From assembly GCF_036417845.1 (NCBI RefSeq), contig NC_090020.1:33464425-33528424 (forward strand): a stretch of DNA of 64,000 bases, written 5' to 3'. The stretch comes from Apteryx mantelli. Lineage: Eukaryota; Chordata; Aves; Apterygiformes; Apterygidae. Each line of letters opens with the position of its first letter. Position 1 is the first letter of the stretch. The notes under the pieces were generated by a model. It did no database searches and had not been told where the DNA came from. It saw only the letters and a program-made list of their open reading frames with translations. Of this stretch, positions 36,915 through 50,651 are shown piece by piece. The translations under genes were made by a program, and so were the position numbers.

Positions 36915-36957
36915 GGGGGGGTGGTTGTGTGTGGGGGGGGGGTTGTGTGTTTGGGGG
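36915..36957 (+). repeat. G-rich tract with quadruplex potential
   Basis: G runs of 7 (36915-36921), 10 (36933-36942) and 5 (36953-36957) are separated by TG-rich loops. The long runs can supply four or more G-triplets. Confidence 0.8.
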
Positions 36958-38249
36958 AAAGTTTCAGTCTTCGGAAGAAGTAACAACTGCTATGTTTAGG
37001 CTCTATTATTTAAAATTTGATTTGAAATGTATTAAATCTTCAGCTGGGGTTTATTTGTCTGCAAGCAAATGCCTTTCTGAAGATGTGATGCAACAAATAT
37101 TGCAGACGGTTGAGCCTTCAGAGCATCACACACTTGGCCGCACTATGTTTGAGGCAAACTAGCCCTGAATGGTTTAAATAATGTTTTTGCTCTCCCTGCT
37201 TGAGTAACCAGTGTAAATATCCATATTCTCCATTTTCTTGTCTCTGCAATGTTTTAGTTTTAGCTAGTAACAGGAAACAATAAGCTGCTGTCTGCTGTTG
37301 GCAAAGGTAGCTCCTCTGCCTAGATGTGTACAGTAGTTATCATCACTTAAATGAAAGATATTAAGAGTTTCAGAGCCTTGCTGAAAGATAAAAATAGCAG
37401 AAACAAGGTATAGATTTACTTTGGTCTCTTTTAGCAAGGAAAAAGGGATTTTTTTTTTAATGTAATCCAAGAGTTCTGAGCTTGTTAGTGCAAGTTTTTT
37501 TTTGTTTGTTTTTGTTTTTTTAATATTTATGGATTGAATGCTGTTTTCAGAGGTGTTGGTATTTCAGAGTATATGGCATTACTGTCAGGACCTTGGATTT
37601 TTCTTGGCTTTAGAGAAGGCTCGGGGACTTGGAAGCCCCAGCTATGGGAGGAAAGGTAAAAGCTAGCAGCCTTTTCAGTGAAGCTTCCCTTTGAGTGAAA
37701 AAGAGCTTTGGATGGAAAATGCCTCATCAGTGGGGGAGGGAATTCCTCTAATAAGGAAATAAAAAAAAAACAACCATTAAACAGTAATTTACTTACAAAA
37801 AAAAAAAAAGTTGGTGTGAAAGTGGAAGGGATGGGTAAAAAACTTGACTTTGAAGAAAAAGTGACTACTGATTTCCATTGCTATCTCAGTAACCCTTTCT
37901 TCACATGCAGCAAATGGAGGCTGGTGAAGAACTGTTACTAGTAACTGGTGTTACTGGTATTGAATGGGGTATGTGAAGGGTGTGTTCTGGCACTGGAAAT
38001 GTTTCCAGCCATACAACACTGGGAAGCTTTCATTTTCTGCTCAGTTTGGGGGCACAAAAATGGGGCATGTTTGCTGCCACTTTGGTGTCACTTGATGGAG
38101 CAATTGTATCTGACAGAATAGGAGCTGGTGCAATTATGTGTGGACTGTGCGTTTCAAAAAAAAAAAGAAGTGTGGGGGTTGAGGAGCATGGCTGTTTGCT
38201 AGTAGTTAATGTAGACTCTTAACATACAAAATGCGAAAAATCCATTGTG

Positions 38250-39240
38250 GGGTTTTGGTGTTTCTTCAGGTGCGTGAGGCGCAGCCCTGCCAGAAGCAGC
38301 TCTGGCCACAGGCAGCGGTGGGAAGGAAGCGGCCAGCGCTGCCTGGCCGGTGCCTCTGTCCTGGCAGTGCTGTGCTTCTGCCCCCACCTGGAGTTTCTCG
38401 CTGGAACAGGCCTGCGCACAGCCAGCGGCCTGTGTTGAAAGCTGCTGCATGGGGACAGCAGAGCTGTTGGGATTTTCTGGCAGAGGGAACTGAGCAGGAG
38501 ATTCTCCAGAAGTTTCTGGACCTGTGAAGGTAAAAGGAGAGAGTCCTCCTACCTGTGGTGGGTACTGAGTAAATATTTAGCCCTAGAAGCATGAAAGTTT
38601 GGGAAGAATAGTGAGAGATGAATCTGGTTATGGCAGAACCCAAACTTGGGCAGAAACTCAGGTGGGGCCAGTGGGAAGTTGCCTCTTTGTGGAGGGTGGG
38701 GTAAGGAGGAGGCTGAACTCTCCTACAGAGAAGGAAACCAGGGGGATGCCCACCCTCTTCTCGGAGGGTGGCATCCATGCACTGACAGAGGTAAGCGTAA
38801 GCCCACTGTGGTGAGAAGGGGTATGCTACAGCATCTGCCTAGTGGATATCTTCCTGCCATTGGCAATGTTCACTTTTAAAAGGCTACTTTGTGTTTTTTT
38901 TCCATGTTAATAATAGCCACTGCCAAGGGTAGTCTTCTAGCTGCAGGACCAGCTTCCTCTGTCCGGTTAGAGCACAAGGAGTCTGGGGCTGACCACAGGG
39001 CCTGCAGTAACTGGAAGAGCTGGGATGCAGAGGTGTTAACACAACATGTGTCTGTCTGTGTGTATATGGGCGCGTGTGTGTGTGTGTGTGTGTATGAAGA
39101 TGGAGGGGTAGGGGGTGGGGATACCTGAACGACAAAAAGCTGGGACTATGTGGGCAGCACAGTTTTGACTCAGGTTTCAAGTGGTCTTAGGAGCCAGGAA
39201 GACCTCTGTCCTGCCAGTGTGGTCTGCACAGGTAATATGA
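38250..39240 (+). other. GC-rich block with exon-like segments, unknown
   Basis: A locally GC-rich block in AT-rich surroundings. 38270-38529 is bounded by TTTCTTCAG and GAAG|GTAAAA. 38729-38790 is bounded by CTCCTACAG and GACAGAG|GTAAGC. Open frames inside do not continue across these junctions and match no family I know. It may be exons of a non-coding RNA or a fragment of an unidentified insertion. Confidence 0.3.
39074..39092. repeat. (GT)n microsatellite
   Basis: Pure GT dinucleotide run. Confidence 0.95.
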
Positions 39241-40469
39241 GGGGGGTGGGGGGACTGAACCAGGCCACAAATTGTGTTTAAGGAAACAATTTCCTCTTTT
39301 TCCCCCTGCAAAAGCTGGAGGAAAAAAACAACTTCTCCATCAACAAACTCTCAATCACTTAGGCTTAAGAGAAACTACATTCTTTAAGCCCAGGTTTAAA
39401 TGTTTCTAAAGGCATCACAACACTTCTGCTACAGTATTCTTTCTCTGCTCCTACATGGGCTATGTAGAAACTGTAACACTAAAGTGGCTAAATAAAGCCA
39501 AATAAAAGTTTAATCAATTCTGGAACTGACTGCAAACATTATCCTTGTAGTGCTATAATGTCAATGGTTTTGACCTGGGCCACTGTTCAGGTGTCTTCCT
39601 CAGTAGTGGTTTTTAGGTTGTGGGTTTATTTTGGTTTTTGTTCTGTGTTGGTTTTTTTTCTTCCTTGTTGCCAGTACTGCTGAAATCTCCGATCACAGTT
39701 TAACTGTGTTTTGTTCTAGATAGATGTGTGTGCTGATGTTTTCCCAGGCAAAGTCTTTCAGCAGGCAACTAGTTTGCCAGGAAAAGACAGTTTACACATT
39801 TGTGCAAGTCTAAAAAGGGTTATTGCATACCAGTGAAAGCATAAAGAGATTCTTCAAGCATAAATGAACATCTCTCACTTCCTGGAGCAAGTGCAGAGAA
39901 AGTTTACTTGTTTGTGAAACAGGCTCTGCTTGAGAGATGCACATTCTGCCTTTTTTAATGTGTGCAAGGTAAGGGTGACTATAAATGGTAAATATATTTT
40001 TCTGAAAGTATTAAAAAAAATTAATGGATTAAAATGGACCAACATCATTTCTTCTTATGCAAAAAGAGTGTTCCTAAAAGGAGATTCTCACTTCTGAGAA
40101 TTTTTTTACTTTCATGGTAAGTATCAGTATGTAGCATTTAACAACTCACTAGTTTCCAAAAATGACTACTACACTATTGCAGAGGAAGAAGGCATTGTTC
40201 TAGCTGGACCTATGGTGTGCGAGTTTCTCTTGGTTTATTATTTTGTTTATTTTACTGGTTAATAGTATCCCCATAATTTTTGAAATTGGAAAAGGTGTAT
40301 CTGTTAAGGATTTGTGCTTTAATTAAAGATTCTCAGGCAGGTGAGTTTTTTTTTTTTTTAAACAGAACGTATGTTATGAGTTGAAGTGTCAAAGAAGTTA
40401 CTTATACAAATATTATGTCTTCTGTTCTGGGTTTTTTAGAATGCTGGAAATAAAAGTGAGAAAAAAAGT

Positions 40470-43400
40470 TTTTGATTATTATCTTTAATTTTACACAATT
40501 CATGTTTACAATTCTTACTATTCAATATTTGGTATAAAACCAGATACAATATGCAGTATTTTCAACTGAGACACAAATGCATATTGAACTACTTAATAAT
40601 ACAAGATAATACGAAGCTTTATCTTAAAAATACCTTCAGCAAAATAAACTCCCATTCTGTCACTCAATCCAAGTTAAAAAAATATGATTAGAAATATACA
40701 ATTTAAAAATAATCAAGATGAACAGTACTGATCAGTCAAATTTTAGAACTTGATAGTCTGTACATGAGTTTATACAAGACAAACAGTCTGCAAACCATTA
40801 ATATAAAAACTGCAGTGCAACAAACCACTGATATCACTCCTTTTTTTCCATTTAATGCATGAGTCTACAAATCTTAATTTTTGTTTTTAAAACAGCAGCA
40901 CTTCCTCTATTATCTAACTGGGGCAAAAGGACAAGGTCTGGGCTTAACTTCTGTGCAAGTTACTGATGCTGTGATGGAATCCAGCAGTTATTTGACCCAA
41001 GATACTATACCATTTGAATATGTCACATACTTTAGAGTAAGAGAACAAGGGAGAATCTGTCTCTCCTACAAATTTGAACAGAGGAGGAGGAATTAAAAGG
41101 TTAACCAAAACTACTAACTGATGACAGCAGAAATAACTTACTTCCTTCAGCAACTCCATGCTATACCTCCAAAGCAGCTGCTAACACACATTCCCTTTGG
41201 CATACAGTATTTCACAACTCAAGACAGACCTAGAAGCAAAGGACTTCCTCACCCATGCCCACTCTTTATAATTGTACTAAGACAGCTTTGGTGCAGTGTA
41301 ATAAAAATGCAAGGCAAAGTATTAACTCAAAAGTGCAAATTAGGCAATACCATTAGGTGGGACTATAAGGTAATGGGTTAGTTTTCCATATAAGGCTGTT
41401 TGGAGAATTCAAATGCAAAATGCCAGTTGATGTTCATGTGTTTCTGGTAAGACGGACAGTGGTGGAAATGGTAGCCTGGAACACATTCATGCAGTTTTGC
41501 AAACATGCAGTTTTGGTTTAGCTACAGTTGCTACTGTAGTTAGTGTTTCTTATGCATTTCTTAATGCAAATTTATTTCTGATGTTCTGATAAACCTGGAA
41601 GTGCTAATGGTTCTGCTGGTTACTTAAAATGTGCTGTTGGTTTTTCCTTTTTTCCTCCCAATGTTCACTTTTTGGATAGGTATGTGGAAGGGGTGTGGAA
41701 TAACCTGATTATTTGCAGGTAAAAATACAGATACTCAGACTTAGTTTCAGAACAAGAAAAGCATACTTATTGGAGATACTATTTTTTAACTCATTTGATC
41801 CAAATATGATATTTGTTACTTCTGTATCCAATATTTGTAAGTATCACAGTATTATAAATCGCTTGCTCTCAGTTAGCAGAAATTCTACATATCAAAGCAG
41901 CAGCAGAGGAAGGGCAAGCCAAAGGCTATAAATCTTACTAAATCTTTCTTGTTTTGACTCTCATCCTCCCACCTTACTGGTTTTATCCTTTCCTTCTGCC
42001 TATTAAGACTTGTCAGCAAGTTCACTGACAATTTCCAAGATAAGAATTTTTAACAACAACTACATAGATTTACTTTTACACAACATACCTACTATTATGG
42101 TCACCTACAGATCAGCTTTTGGGACAAATGGCTCATTAAAAAAAAAAAAAAACACCAAGAAGCTTTAATCCAATAGCAGGGTGAATTCTGTCCCTTTCTT
42201 TTAGGTGCTTCTTGTAAATACTAAGAGGAAAACAGGAAGTATTTTGGTTCCAAGTCTCCCTGGTTCTTTATTTTTTCACATCATATAAGTAAGTCTTTTG
42301 TGTTTTCTTTGTATTCATATTTGCAAAATTAAAGAGAATCCAAATTCAAAGATCCTACCTGTAACCTTGCATGTATTCCACACCCTGTTCACCTTCCAAC
42401 TCATGATGTTTTGCCTAATCAAAGAGGTGTATTAAAGCCAGTGTGTGGTTCTCATATTTTTTTAAGAAATTAAGATTCCTATTAGCAGGCTGGTGGTTTT
42501 TGAATGCCAATATATATGTATATTGGAACTAGTCACTGAACTTGCCTGCTTACATTCATAGAAAGAAAATCTCCCCCCTTGAAGAAGTTGTTTATATCTA
42601 TCTTTAAAAACTAAGATAGTAGTCTATTGCTAAAACATTTCAGATCTCTCCATTTCTACTCCTCTCTAATATGACTATCACCAAATTATTACATAAGTGT
42701 ATTCTACTTAAGGGTATGTGGTAACAGATCTAGTCTGAGGGATATGCAGATATAAACTTAAAGTTGGCAGACAAGGATTCATTGTTGAAGAGTAAGCCTG
42801 CAGCTTTCACAAGGTGAAAAAGGGTAGGGAAAAAATGCTGCCAGTGTTTGAAGGAGTCTCAGAGCAGGAGAAAATTTAAGTCTCAACAGATGATTGCTCT
42901 AAAAACTACATTGCTTTTTAACAGAGGTAAGCTGTAGTTTTTGAAGTGTTAATCAGATGTTAAAAACTTGTTTTGAAATAGTTAGTTCATTTTAACATGA
43001 TGGACTATACCTGCCCCTGAGTTCCACTACCAGTTTCAGTGGTCCTGCAATCTTATTTTCCCTTTTTTGTGCATTGCACTCATTAGCGTCTCAAAGGAAG
43101 CTAACAGTGACATCCAATGTTATCAAATGTACCAATAAAACCTGGGAAAAATTCTTACCTTTTAGGTATAGTAAAGAGTTTCAGCAAAAACACTTGTAAA
43201 TAGGAAAGGAAATAGTAATGACATTTCAATATGATAGCACTGCTTTAAACGGTAAACTGTCCCCCCCCCCTTTACAATCATACCAGATTTAAAGCAATTA
43301 CAACTAGTTAAAACAGCCATTGGCTGTAAACAACTAAAACCCTATTACTACTAAAAACAAGTTAATTGCTTTTAGTTAAGTTTAAAAAAGAAAACAAACA

Positions 43401-43985
43401 ACTCTTGAAAATAAAGCGCTCTTTGGTAGATGATAATTACTTTATATACTCAACATGACAGCTTCATAAAAAAGCTTCATACAAAATAAAATAGGACAGC
43501 CAATTAATACAGGAGAGTACCCACACTATAAGAATAAAAACTTTGCAGTTGAGTTTCACTCTCTATTGGAGACCTCCGTTCAAGCCCAATCTGAATGGAC
43601 AACACAGATTTAAATATTTTAAAAGCTCCCACCTTCTTTTCACTTCTGGTGGTCAGCAACTAAGTGATTGCCATCACAATTTATAAACATGCATCATATG
43701 TATGAGCAAGCCCTCTTTATAATAGAGAGCTTAGGTACTTACACCTGAGTCTAAATTTACACAGTTAGATTTTGTTGGTTTTGTTTGAGGAAGTGTTTAG
43801 CACATTAGGAAGCTGTCTATTAAGCCTGTTGACAGTTCATTTTATTCTACAAATCAGACAAGATTTTCTGTTTAATCTTTGCTGAAAAATGGAGCATCTT
43901 CTTTTTTGAATTGCATTAAGTCCTTTCTAGTGATATCCCTTTCATTCCTGAATATTCTCTTCAACACTGGTTGCTTATTTGAAAT
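40470..43985 (-). other. CDC14B: CDC14B 3' untranslated region (probable)
   Basis: Starts after the CDC14B stop at 43986 and carries several possible polyadenylation hexamers on the minus strand (TTTATT on plus at 43841, 42268 and 41571; TTTAAT at 40484). The most distal has a CA cleavage context and a T-rich downstream stretch, so I place the end near 40470. No coding exon seen inside. Confidence 0.45.
40484..40489 (-). terminator. Candidate CDC14B polyadenylation signal ATTAAA
   Basis: ATTAAA on the minus strand, followed about 15 nt later by a CA step and then a T-rich tract. Confidence 0.4.
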
Positions 43986-44022
43986 TTAACGCAATACTGT
44001 TCTAGTCCTTGGGACGGATTGG
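43986..44022 (-). CDS. CDC14B: CDC14B last coding exon
   Basis: Encodes [11 protein letters not shown] and stop TAA (43988-43986), aligning with human LSISRTKTVLR. The acceptor is a tandem TTTCAGCAG. Using the second AG (exon from 44022) reproduces the human length. Using the first (from 44025) adds one serine. Confidence 0.9.
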
Positions 44023-47000
44023 CTGCTGAAATGATAAAACATATATTTGAGGAAAAAAGTTAAATATATTCTCAAAAGTCAGTATTTCAAGCAAACATTT
44101 CTGGCAATGTAAAATAAGCCAACAATACTTCAAAGAAAGAAACAGAATACAAACTTCACTGCATTCAAGAACAAAGCAGTTATCAGTTGTAAAGAAAGCA
44201 CAGATTGGTCTGATTACAGACAATACGAGAAAAGGTTCAGTTTCATACAGAAAAGCAACAGAGGATTCAAAGTACCATAATTTCATTAAGCGCATTTGCT
44301 GTAAAGCATTCCTTTTCCTTCTCTCCCTCTGAGGTATCAGACTGTAGGAAAAGTAGAAAGAATAGTAAAGAAATATTAATTTTTTTAAAGCTGGATTTAG
44401 ATTACACATAGACAAAGCTCTGAAATGCTGCAGGCACTTTTCAGTTAAACAAGGGAGCAGAAGGCTGCTTTACAATTCCCAGCAATGCAAAAGCATAGAT
44501 TATCAAGGTGTATTCCTCTTTGTTAGTTTTTCTGATATACCTCTCTAGCTAAAAGAAGTAAAGGAAGCTACACAATACAGTTTTCATACATTTTTCCTCT
44601 TTCTCCCAGAGTAACAACCGATTCTTCTTTTTCTGTAAAAACCTAACCTCCATTCCACTGAGTACCACTACCTACCAAAATCCCATCACGGAAGTCCCAT
44701 TTCTAATCAGTTACTTGTTACAGACACAATCCTAATTTTGTAGTGTGCAATAACAAAAGAAAGACTTTCATTTGTGTCGTATTGTGATTCAGTTGGTTTG
44801 GAGATTTGCTGGGTATCTATGGGAAAGGGAACACCCTGTTGTCTGGGACACACAGGTTTCCCTTTCCAGCACAGATGTGGGTTTGCTATGTCTCTCTCCT
44901 GATCCAGCTGTAGGAAGGAGGATGCTATACCAATCTTCCAAGTGTTTTGTGATTGAACTGGACAATGCTTGTTTATGCTAAGGGCGAAGATTTGGGGATT
45001 CTACTTCCATCCTATTCACTTTCCAGCTGAGATAACACATTGTTTTATCTACTACAAGTGGTTAAATAGCAAGAACATGAAGAGGAAAAAAAGGAGAGGA
45101 AGTAATACATTTGTTCTTAGAGTGATCTGGTACATGTATATTGTCAAATTACAAACTCTGACTTCTCAGTAAGTAGCGTATTTACAAGGCACACATCTTA
45201 ACTGGAGAAACAAGATTTAGATAAAGGGCATCCACAGAAAAAGATTATGGAGAATGCTCTAGTAATGTGACTTTCTGCAGTTCAATGATAGTACTGTTTC
45301 AGTCGCAAGACATTATGTATTATGTTCACTGGTGCTATCCTTCTCAGATGGCAGCTGACATCTAGATATGTTCTGTAAAGGAAATGCAGTGAACATTATG
45401 AATGGGATTGAAACTCCCCAAGATCCCTTTGCAAAACCAGAAGAGTATTTTAGCTGTAAAAAGCTGTTTTGGCTGGAGATAAGATTCATTCTGGATACAT
45501 TCTGTCTGGGGGATGAAATGGCAAATGAACTCTGGATTATATTGCACTAGGAAGGATCACAAATGTAATTTAGCTACAGTAAGACATGACTAAAAGGAGC
45601 TACAGCATCAACAAATGAGATGATTCATGTAAAAATACTGAAAGATGATTCCACTGGAACACATCAGACAAAAAGTAAAAGAATGAGGGTAGATGGTAAT
45701 GTCAGAAGTTTGGAGAAGGCAATAGGGTCCTGAAGAGAGAGAGACATTGAGTTAGGGCAAGATCTCAACTTTCTAACAATAAATATAGGTATTCTCTTCT
45801 ACCTTGCACTACATTTGAATGGGAATAAATCAGTTTGAACACTATAAGGTTACACAAAGTGAATACACATCAGGAAATTTGAATAAACCTCAGAGAAAAA
45901 GAGAGAGAAAAAGCTAGGCTTAAAAAAAAATGGAGTGAGGTTTTGTCAAATACCACAGGGAAAAAAAAAGAACACCAATAGGATAATAGGAAGGCACTGC
46001 ATTATTAAGTCCATGAAACTGTACAGTCATGCTCAAACACTCTTAACAAGCACCTGCAACCAATTAGTCCTCTCAGATGAGAAGATATTAAAAACTCTAG
46101 GACTGTGACATAACTATTTAAGACAACCTTGCTGACAGGACCAAGCATAAATTGACTGAAATAATTGTTTTATCTCAAAAGTCGGAAAAAGAAACAGTAT
46201 ATGAAATGAAATTTGGGATAGAAGTTTTAGAAAATACATTAAAATATCACATACTTTATGAAGCTTGAGATCATTCAAAACACGATCCCTGGTCCTCAGT
46301 CATAAATGTGGCAATACACCTGAAGGATTTCTTTTAAAGTATTTGAAATCTTCCATGAAATTAATTACAGGGATGTTGTTTCCTCCTAAGAATAGGTATT
46401 CTCATCTTTCACAACACAAACATCCACTCCAAAATGCATTTTCCAGGAACTGACCATGTCTGTTCAATGACACATGTGCATGTATACAGCTACCAAGAGT
46501 TGCAAGGAGCTTAAAACTGGGAGAGGCATGAAGAAAAAGAAGAGCAGCCAGAATCACAGCAGTCAGTCTGGGCCAAAAATTGACATGGTAAAAACAATGC
46601 GAAAAGGAGACAGATCAAGAAAATGCTCATAAATACTCAAGGTTCTAGTAAAACATGTATTTCAGGAAAAAGAGGGGTTTTTTTACATATTGTTATATGA
46701 ATCAAGAGGTAACTTATATAGCTGCTTTTGAAAATTCTTTGACTAGCATATCCCTACAGGCTGCTATTAAATACAGTGTTTCCACTGCCCAGTAGAGAGG
46801 ACTTTTCCTAACTCCTGTTATCTTCAAAATAAGATAAGGACAGAGGAAAGAAAAGCTAGGGGGCGGGGGGGGGGGGGGGGAGCATATTTGCCACCTTTTA
46901 GCCTCCTCAGCAAAAAGAAGTTTCTCTTCAGCACCTGACAGACCTGTTTGAAATATTTTCACTATAAGCACAAGACAAATTCTTGTCATTTGTAACCACT

Positions 47001-50000
47001 GGAAATTGCTCAGAAATTGTTTTACACCATTTCATTTAAAGTAGGGCTTAAATCTGCTTAACTGGCATTTGCCAGTTTAGTATAGCTTTTCTGTAGCATA
47101 CTGATGTCTGCACACATGAAAGCAAGACAACACCAGGAAGGAAATAATGGCGTTTTTATTCTTCTAATCTAGGACTGCAAACAAAGATTAAAGCTAGACC
47201 CTCAGGCTCTTCTTTGGTAATGCCTGGGAGATCTGACCTGCAGGGTAAGAGAGCTTTAGAGGCGCATGTGTGCGCACACACAGCCACCCACCAGCATCTG
47301 CAGAAGCAATACGCTTGCAGCATGGCTATATGCTTCCTGGCCAAAAAGCACTTTCAGTCATGCACAAATCCATCCAGTTTTAAATTTCCTTAAGCTTTAC
47401 AACACAGGTTTAGTTTAGATTTCTAACTGCTCTTTCACTGCAAAATCTCATACCAATATATACATTCACATCTTATACACTTCACCTTTCCAATATCCAC
47501 AGCCAGACTGTTCTATCTCCTGCATTTCAGTAGTCCATCTAATTCCTCTTGGTTTTGATTTAAAGTATTAATACTTTATTCAATACTGTGAGCCACTTTT
47601 CATCCTCTTATTCCAGGCAGGAATTTGGTAAAGTATAGCTTTGCATTATCTGAATTCCTCACCCTTCAGTAATTCTTACTAACATTAGAAATCACCATAT
47701 AAAATTCTGAAAGTTGAAAGACTCAGCAACATAAAAAAATGACATGAGATTTAAAGCTCCAGATATTCCTAGTACATGACATAAAACAGATGAGTGTCAC
47801 TTGCTTCTCCTTACTAGGAGAACGTGTTGAACTGGGGCAAAAGCCCCTTGCAGCAATGGATACACCCACTCAAAGTATTTATCTAGAGAATGGTGTCTGG
47901 ATCTTTAAAGAGGGTAACTCTCACCTTTTTAAACTGTTTGTTCTTGCAGCAGACCTGGTAGTTCTTTTAGTAATGTCTGTACAGTCAGAAATGCTAGGTT
48001 CAGAGGTTTTAGTTTTCTGAACACTGGACTGTAGAATTACTCTGAAAAGAGTAGGAAAAAAGAAAGATTACAAAACCTGAAAACTTCTAGAAAACCAGTG
48101 AAAAGAGGATATCACAGTCGCAGCATAGCTAACAAGTATCATGTGGCTTTCCACTAATCATTCCAAAAAGCAAACTGTTCTGCCTGAAGCATGTAGCTTT
48201 CTCTTTATAATGCCCTTGTAAAAATTAAGTTAATGCAAGTTGTTTTATTATAATTTTTTTCCCCTTTCAAAAAACAGATTAAATAATAGTCTGGGATTTT
48301 CTTTTAGGTGTCTGGAAGACAAAAAAAACATATAAAACGCATATTTTAAGGATATTGTAACAAAAGGAAAAAAAGAGCAAATCTGAAGGATGCAACAAAA
48401 ACAAATGTTATTTTCCAGACTGACCTAAAAAGGAATTTAAAAAACAAAATACAAAAAAAAAGTAATTCAGTTCCTGAGGACCAGGGTCTAAATGTCCCAC
48501 TATCAACCATGAAAGATTCCCTTGAAATACAGTAAGCTGGGAAAAACATTGAATGCGCCAACATAGAGCATTTTGCTCTAACAGAGAATGATCACACCAC
48601 ACTTAAAACCCAGCTTCACACCCCGGCTGTGCTCAACAGCTTCTCTAGAGTGATGTATTGATTACTTCCTAAAAAGGTGGACAAACCGATCCTAGTGTCA
48701 GCATGACTAATGAAAGAACTAGAGATTGTGAAATGCAAATAAATCAATGTTTTTAGCCACTAGCCAACTGATTTGTATGGAGATAACATCTTTTGTATTC
48801 TTATATACTTGTAGTAAAATTATCAAACTAAGGAGATAAAAGTGATGACAGGTCAATGGTGTCCACAGATATCTATTTACTGCAACATCTTATAGGTCTA
48901 TTCTCTAGTCATTCTATCAGTGTAAGCTTCCAACTATAAACATATTCATCATTTAAGACATTCATGTAATTTAGAAATTCATTCTTTTTCCTCATGCAGA
49001 GTTATTAGCACTCTAATTTTCAGCAGCTTCACTGAGTCCATCTGTGTCAGCAGATTGTATTAGATTGAAAATCAAAGCCTTCATTAAGTTATATGAACTT
49101 TAGTTTGGTTGCTTAATACTCTGAAAAAGACTGTTTTCAAAGAATTCTAGATATGAACATAATGTGGAATTTCAGAGCAAGGAGGTGGACTGGCATACAA
49201 GGAGGAAAAAAGAAAGTCAGTATTTTCAAAACAGATTCCCCTTTCAAAAGGCAATTACTGAAAGCAGAATCAAAAAAATCCCCCAAAACAAAAAACCCTA
49301 AGCTATCACTGTTTTATATGGGTCTGATACTAGAACTAGTGACAGAAAGAATCCTCAAATGTGTCTGATGTAACACAATTTCATTTAAAATCCATTCTGT
49401 ACTGTATTCCTCCATTCTGCATCAGTAAAGCTGATCAGTAACCTTGCTTACCACCTACTTTTAGATTGTTCAGGAAACAGGTGACTACAGAACCACAAAG
49501 CTGAAGTATTTTAAACTTCTATTTGAACAAATCTCTTAATATTTCAGACTTGCAAAATCTTGCAACTTAATCTGTAAGAAGTCCAAACTAAACAATCTTC
49601 TCTTCCTCCAAGATCATATAAGACTGCTGTTGCAAGGACTACTATAAGGCAAGGTTAGTTTTACTGTAAACACAACACAGACAAAATTGGAGGAACATAA
49701 ACGTATTTAACTTAGTCAGCTATTTGTGAAGCTGAAAACCAAATAACAGATACCTTCAAAATTGTAGAATGCTTCAATAGACAACATAGGTTCTTCTAAC
49801 AAAAATCTATGGTAACCAGCAAAATAGTTGAAAACATTGAAGTTCACTTTATATCTTCTATTGCTGTTATGAAGCAATTCTAACAAGTTTTAATATTAAC
49901 AATTCACTTTTCACTGGCATGATTGTCATACAACATGAACAGATTCCGGGCTCTTGCATTTTGAATTAAGCTTTGGAAATAATACCAACAGCGAAAGAGC

Positions 50001-50603
50001 CTGGTGTTGTATCTTTTATCTGTGCCACCAGCAACTTTGAGGACTGAATGTAAGGATACAAAGCCTGCTAACCCTGTCATATTTAGTCATTGAAATATGC
50101 ATATAACCAAATCATGTCACATGCTGGTTTATTACTGCTTGTGGAAACAGAAATATGGAAGAAACATATTTTCTCCTTAAATTTAACACTAAATATGTGC
50201 TAAGAGGCACAAGCAATCTCTTTTCTTGTGACTCCCATTCCTCTAATACTGCTTCACTACAGAGAAAGCTGTAGAATTTTTGCAATATCTGACTCAATAA
50301 GGCAAGGTACAGGAAATTTGTCAAACTTTACAATCCTTCTATTTTACACTCACTACATGGAGAAATATACAGAAATTAAGCTACATATTTGTCCTGGAAA
50401 TCAGCAGCATTTTCAAACATAGCAAACACCAGATCCAAATCAAAATAATTTGTCTTCATAAAGTCTTGATTCTTCTTGGCTTTTACACTTTCCAAGGTTA
50501 CATGTTTTAAAAAATAAATAAAAATTTAGTGAATATTTATATATAAATTTAAATATATAAAATTGACTTCGAAAACTAAATGTATATATAAAATTATATA
50601 CTA

Positions 50604-50651
<48 letters not shown>

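Larger units (their letters stand above)
33880..40460. other. Tail-to-tail spacer between HABP4 and CDC14B
   Basis: Mostly AT-rich, with no conserved coding exon. It holds a G-rich tract (36915-36957), a GC-rich block with splice-like sites (38250-39240), and paired AATAAA hexamers near 39489-39506 that could end a plus-strand transcript. Confidence 0.55.

Noticed and set aside
38266-38778. 170-codon minus-strand open frame in the GC-rich intergenic block
   Set aside because: It is Cys/Pro/Ser-rich with no family match. The plus-strand splice-like sites explain the block better than a coding gene, and neither is established.
44002-44415. 137-codon minus-strand open frame over the last CDC14B exon
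   Set aside because: It uses a different frame from the conserved RTRTVLR ending and is mostly intron.
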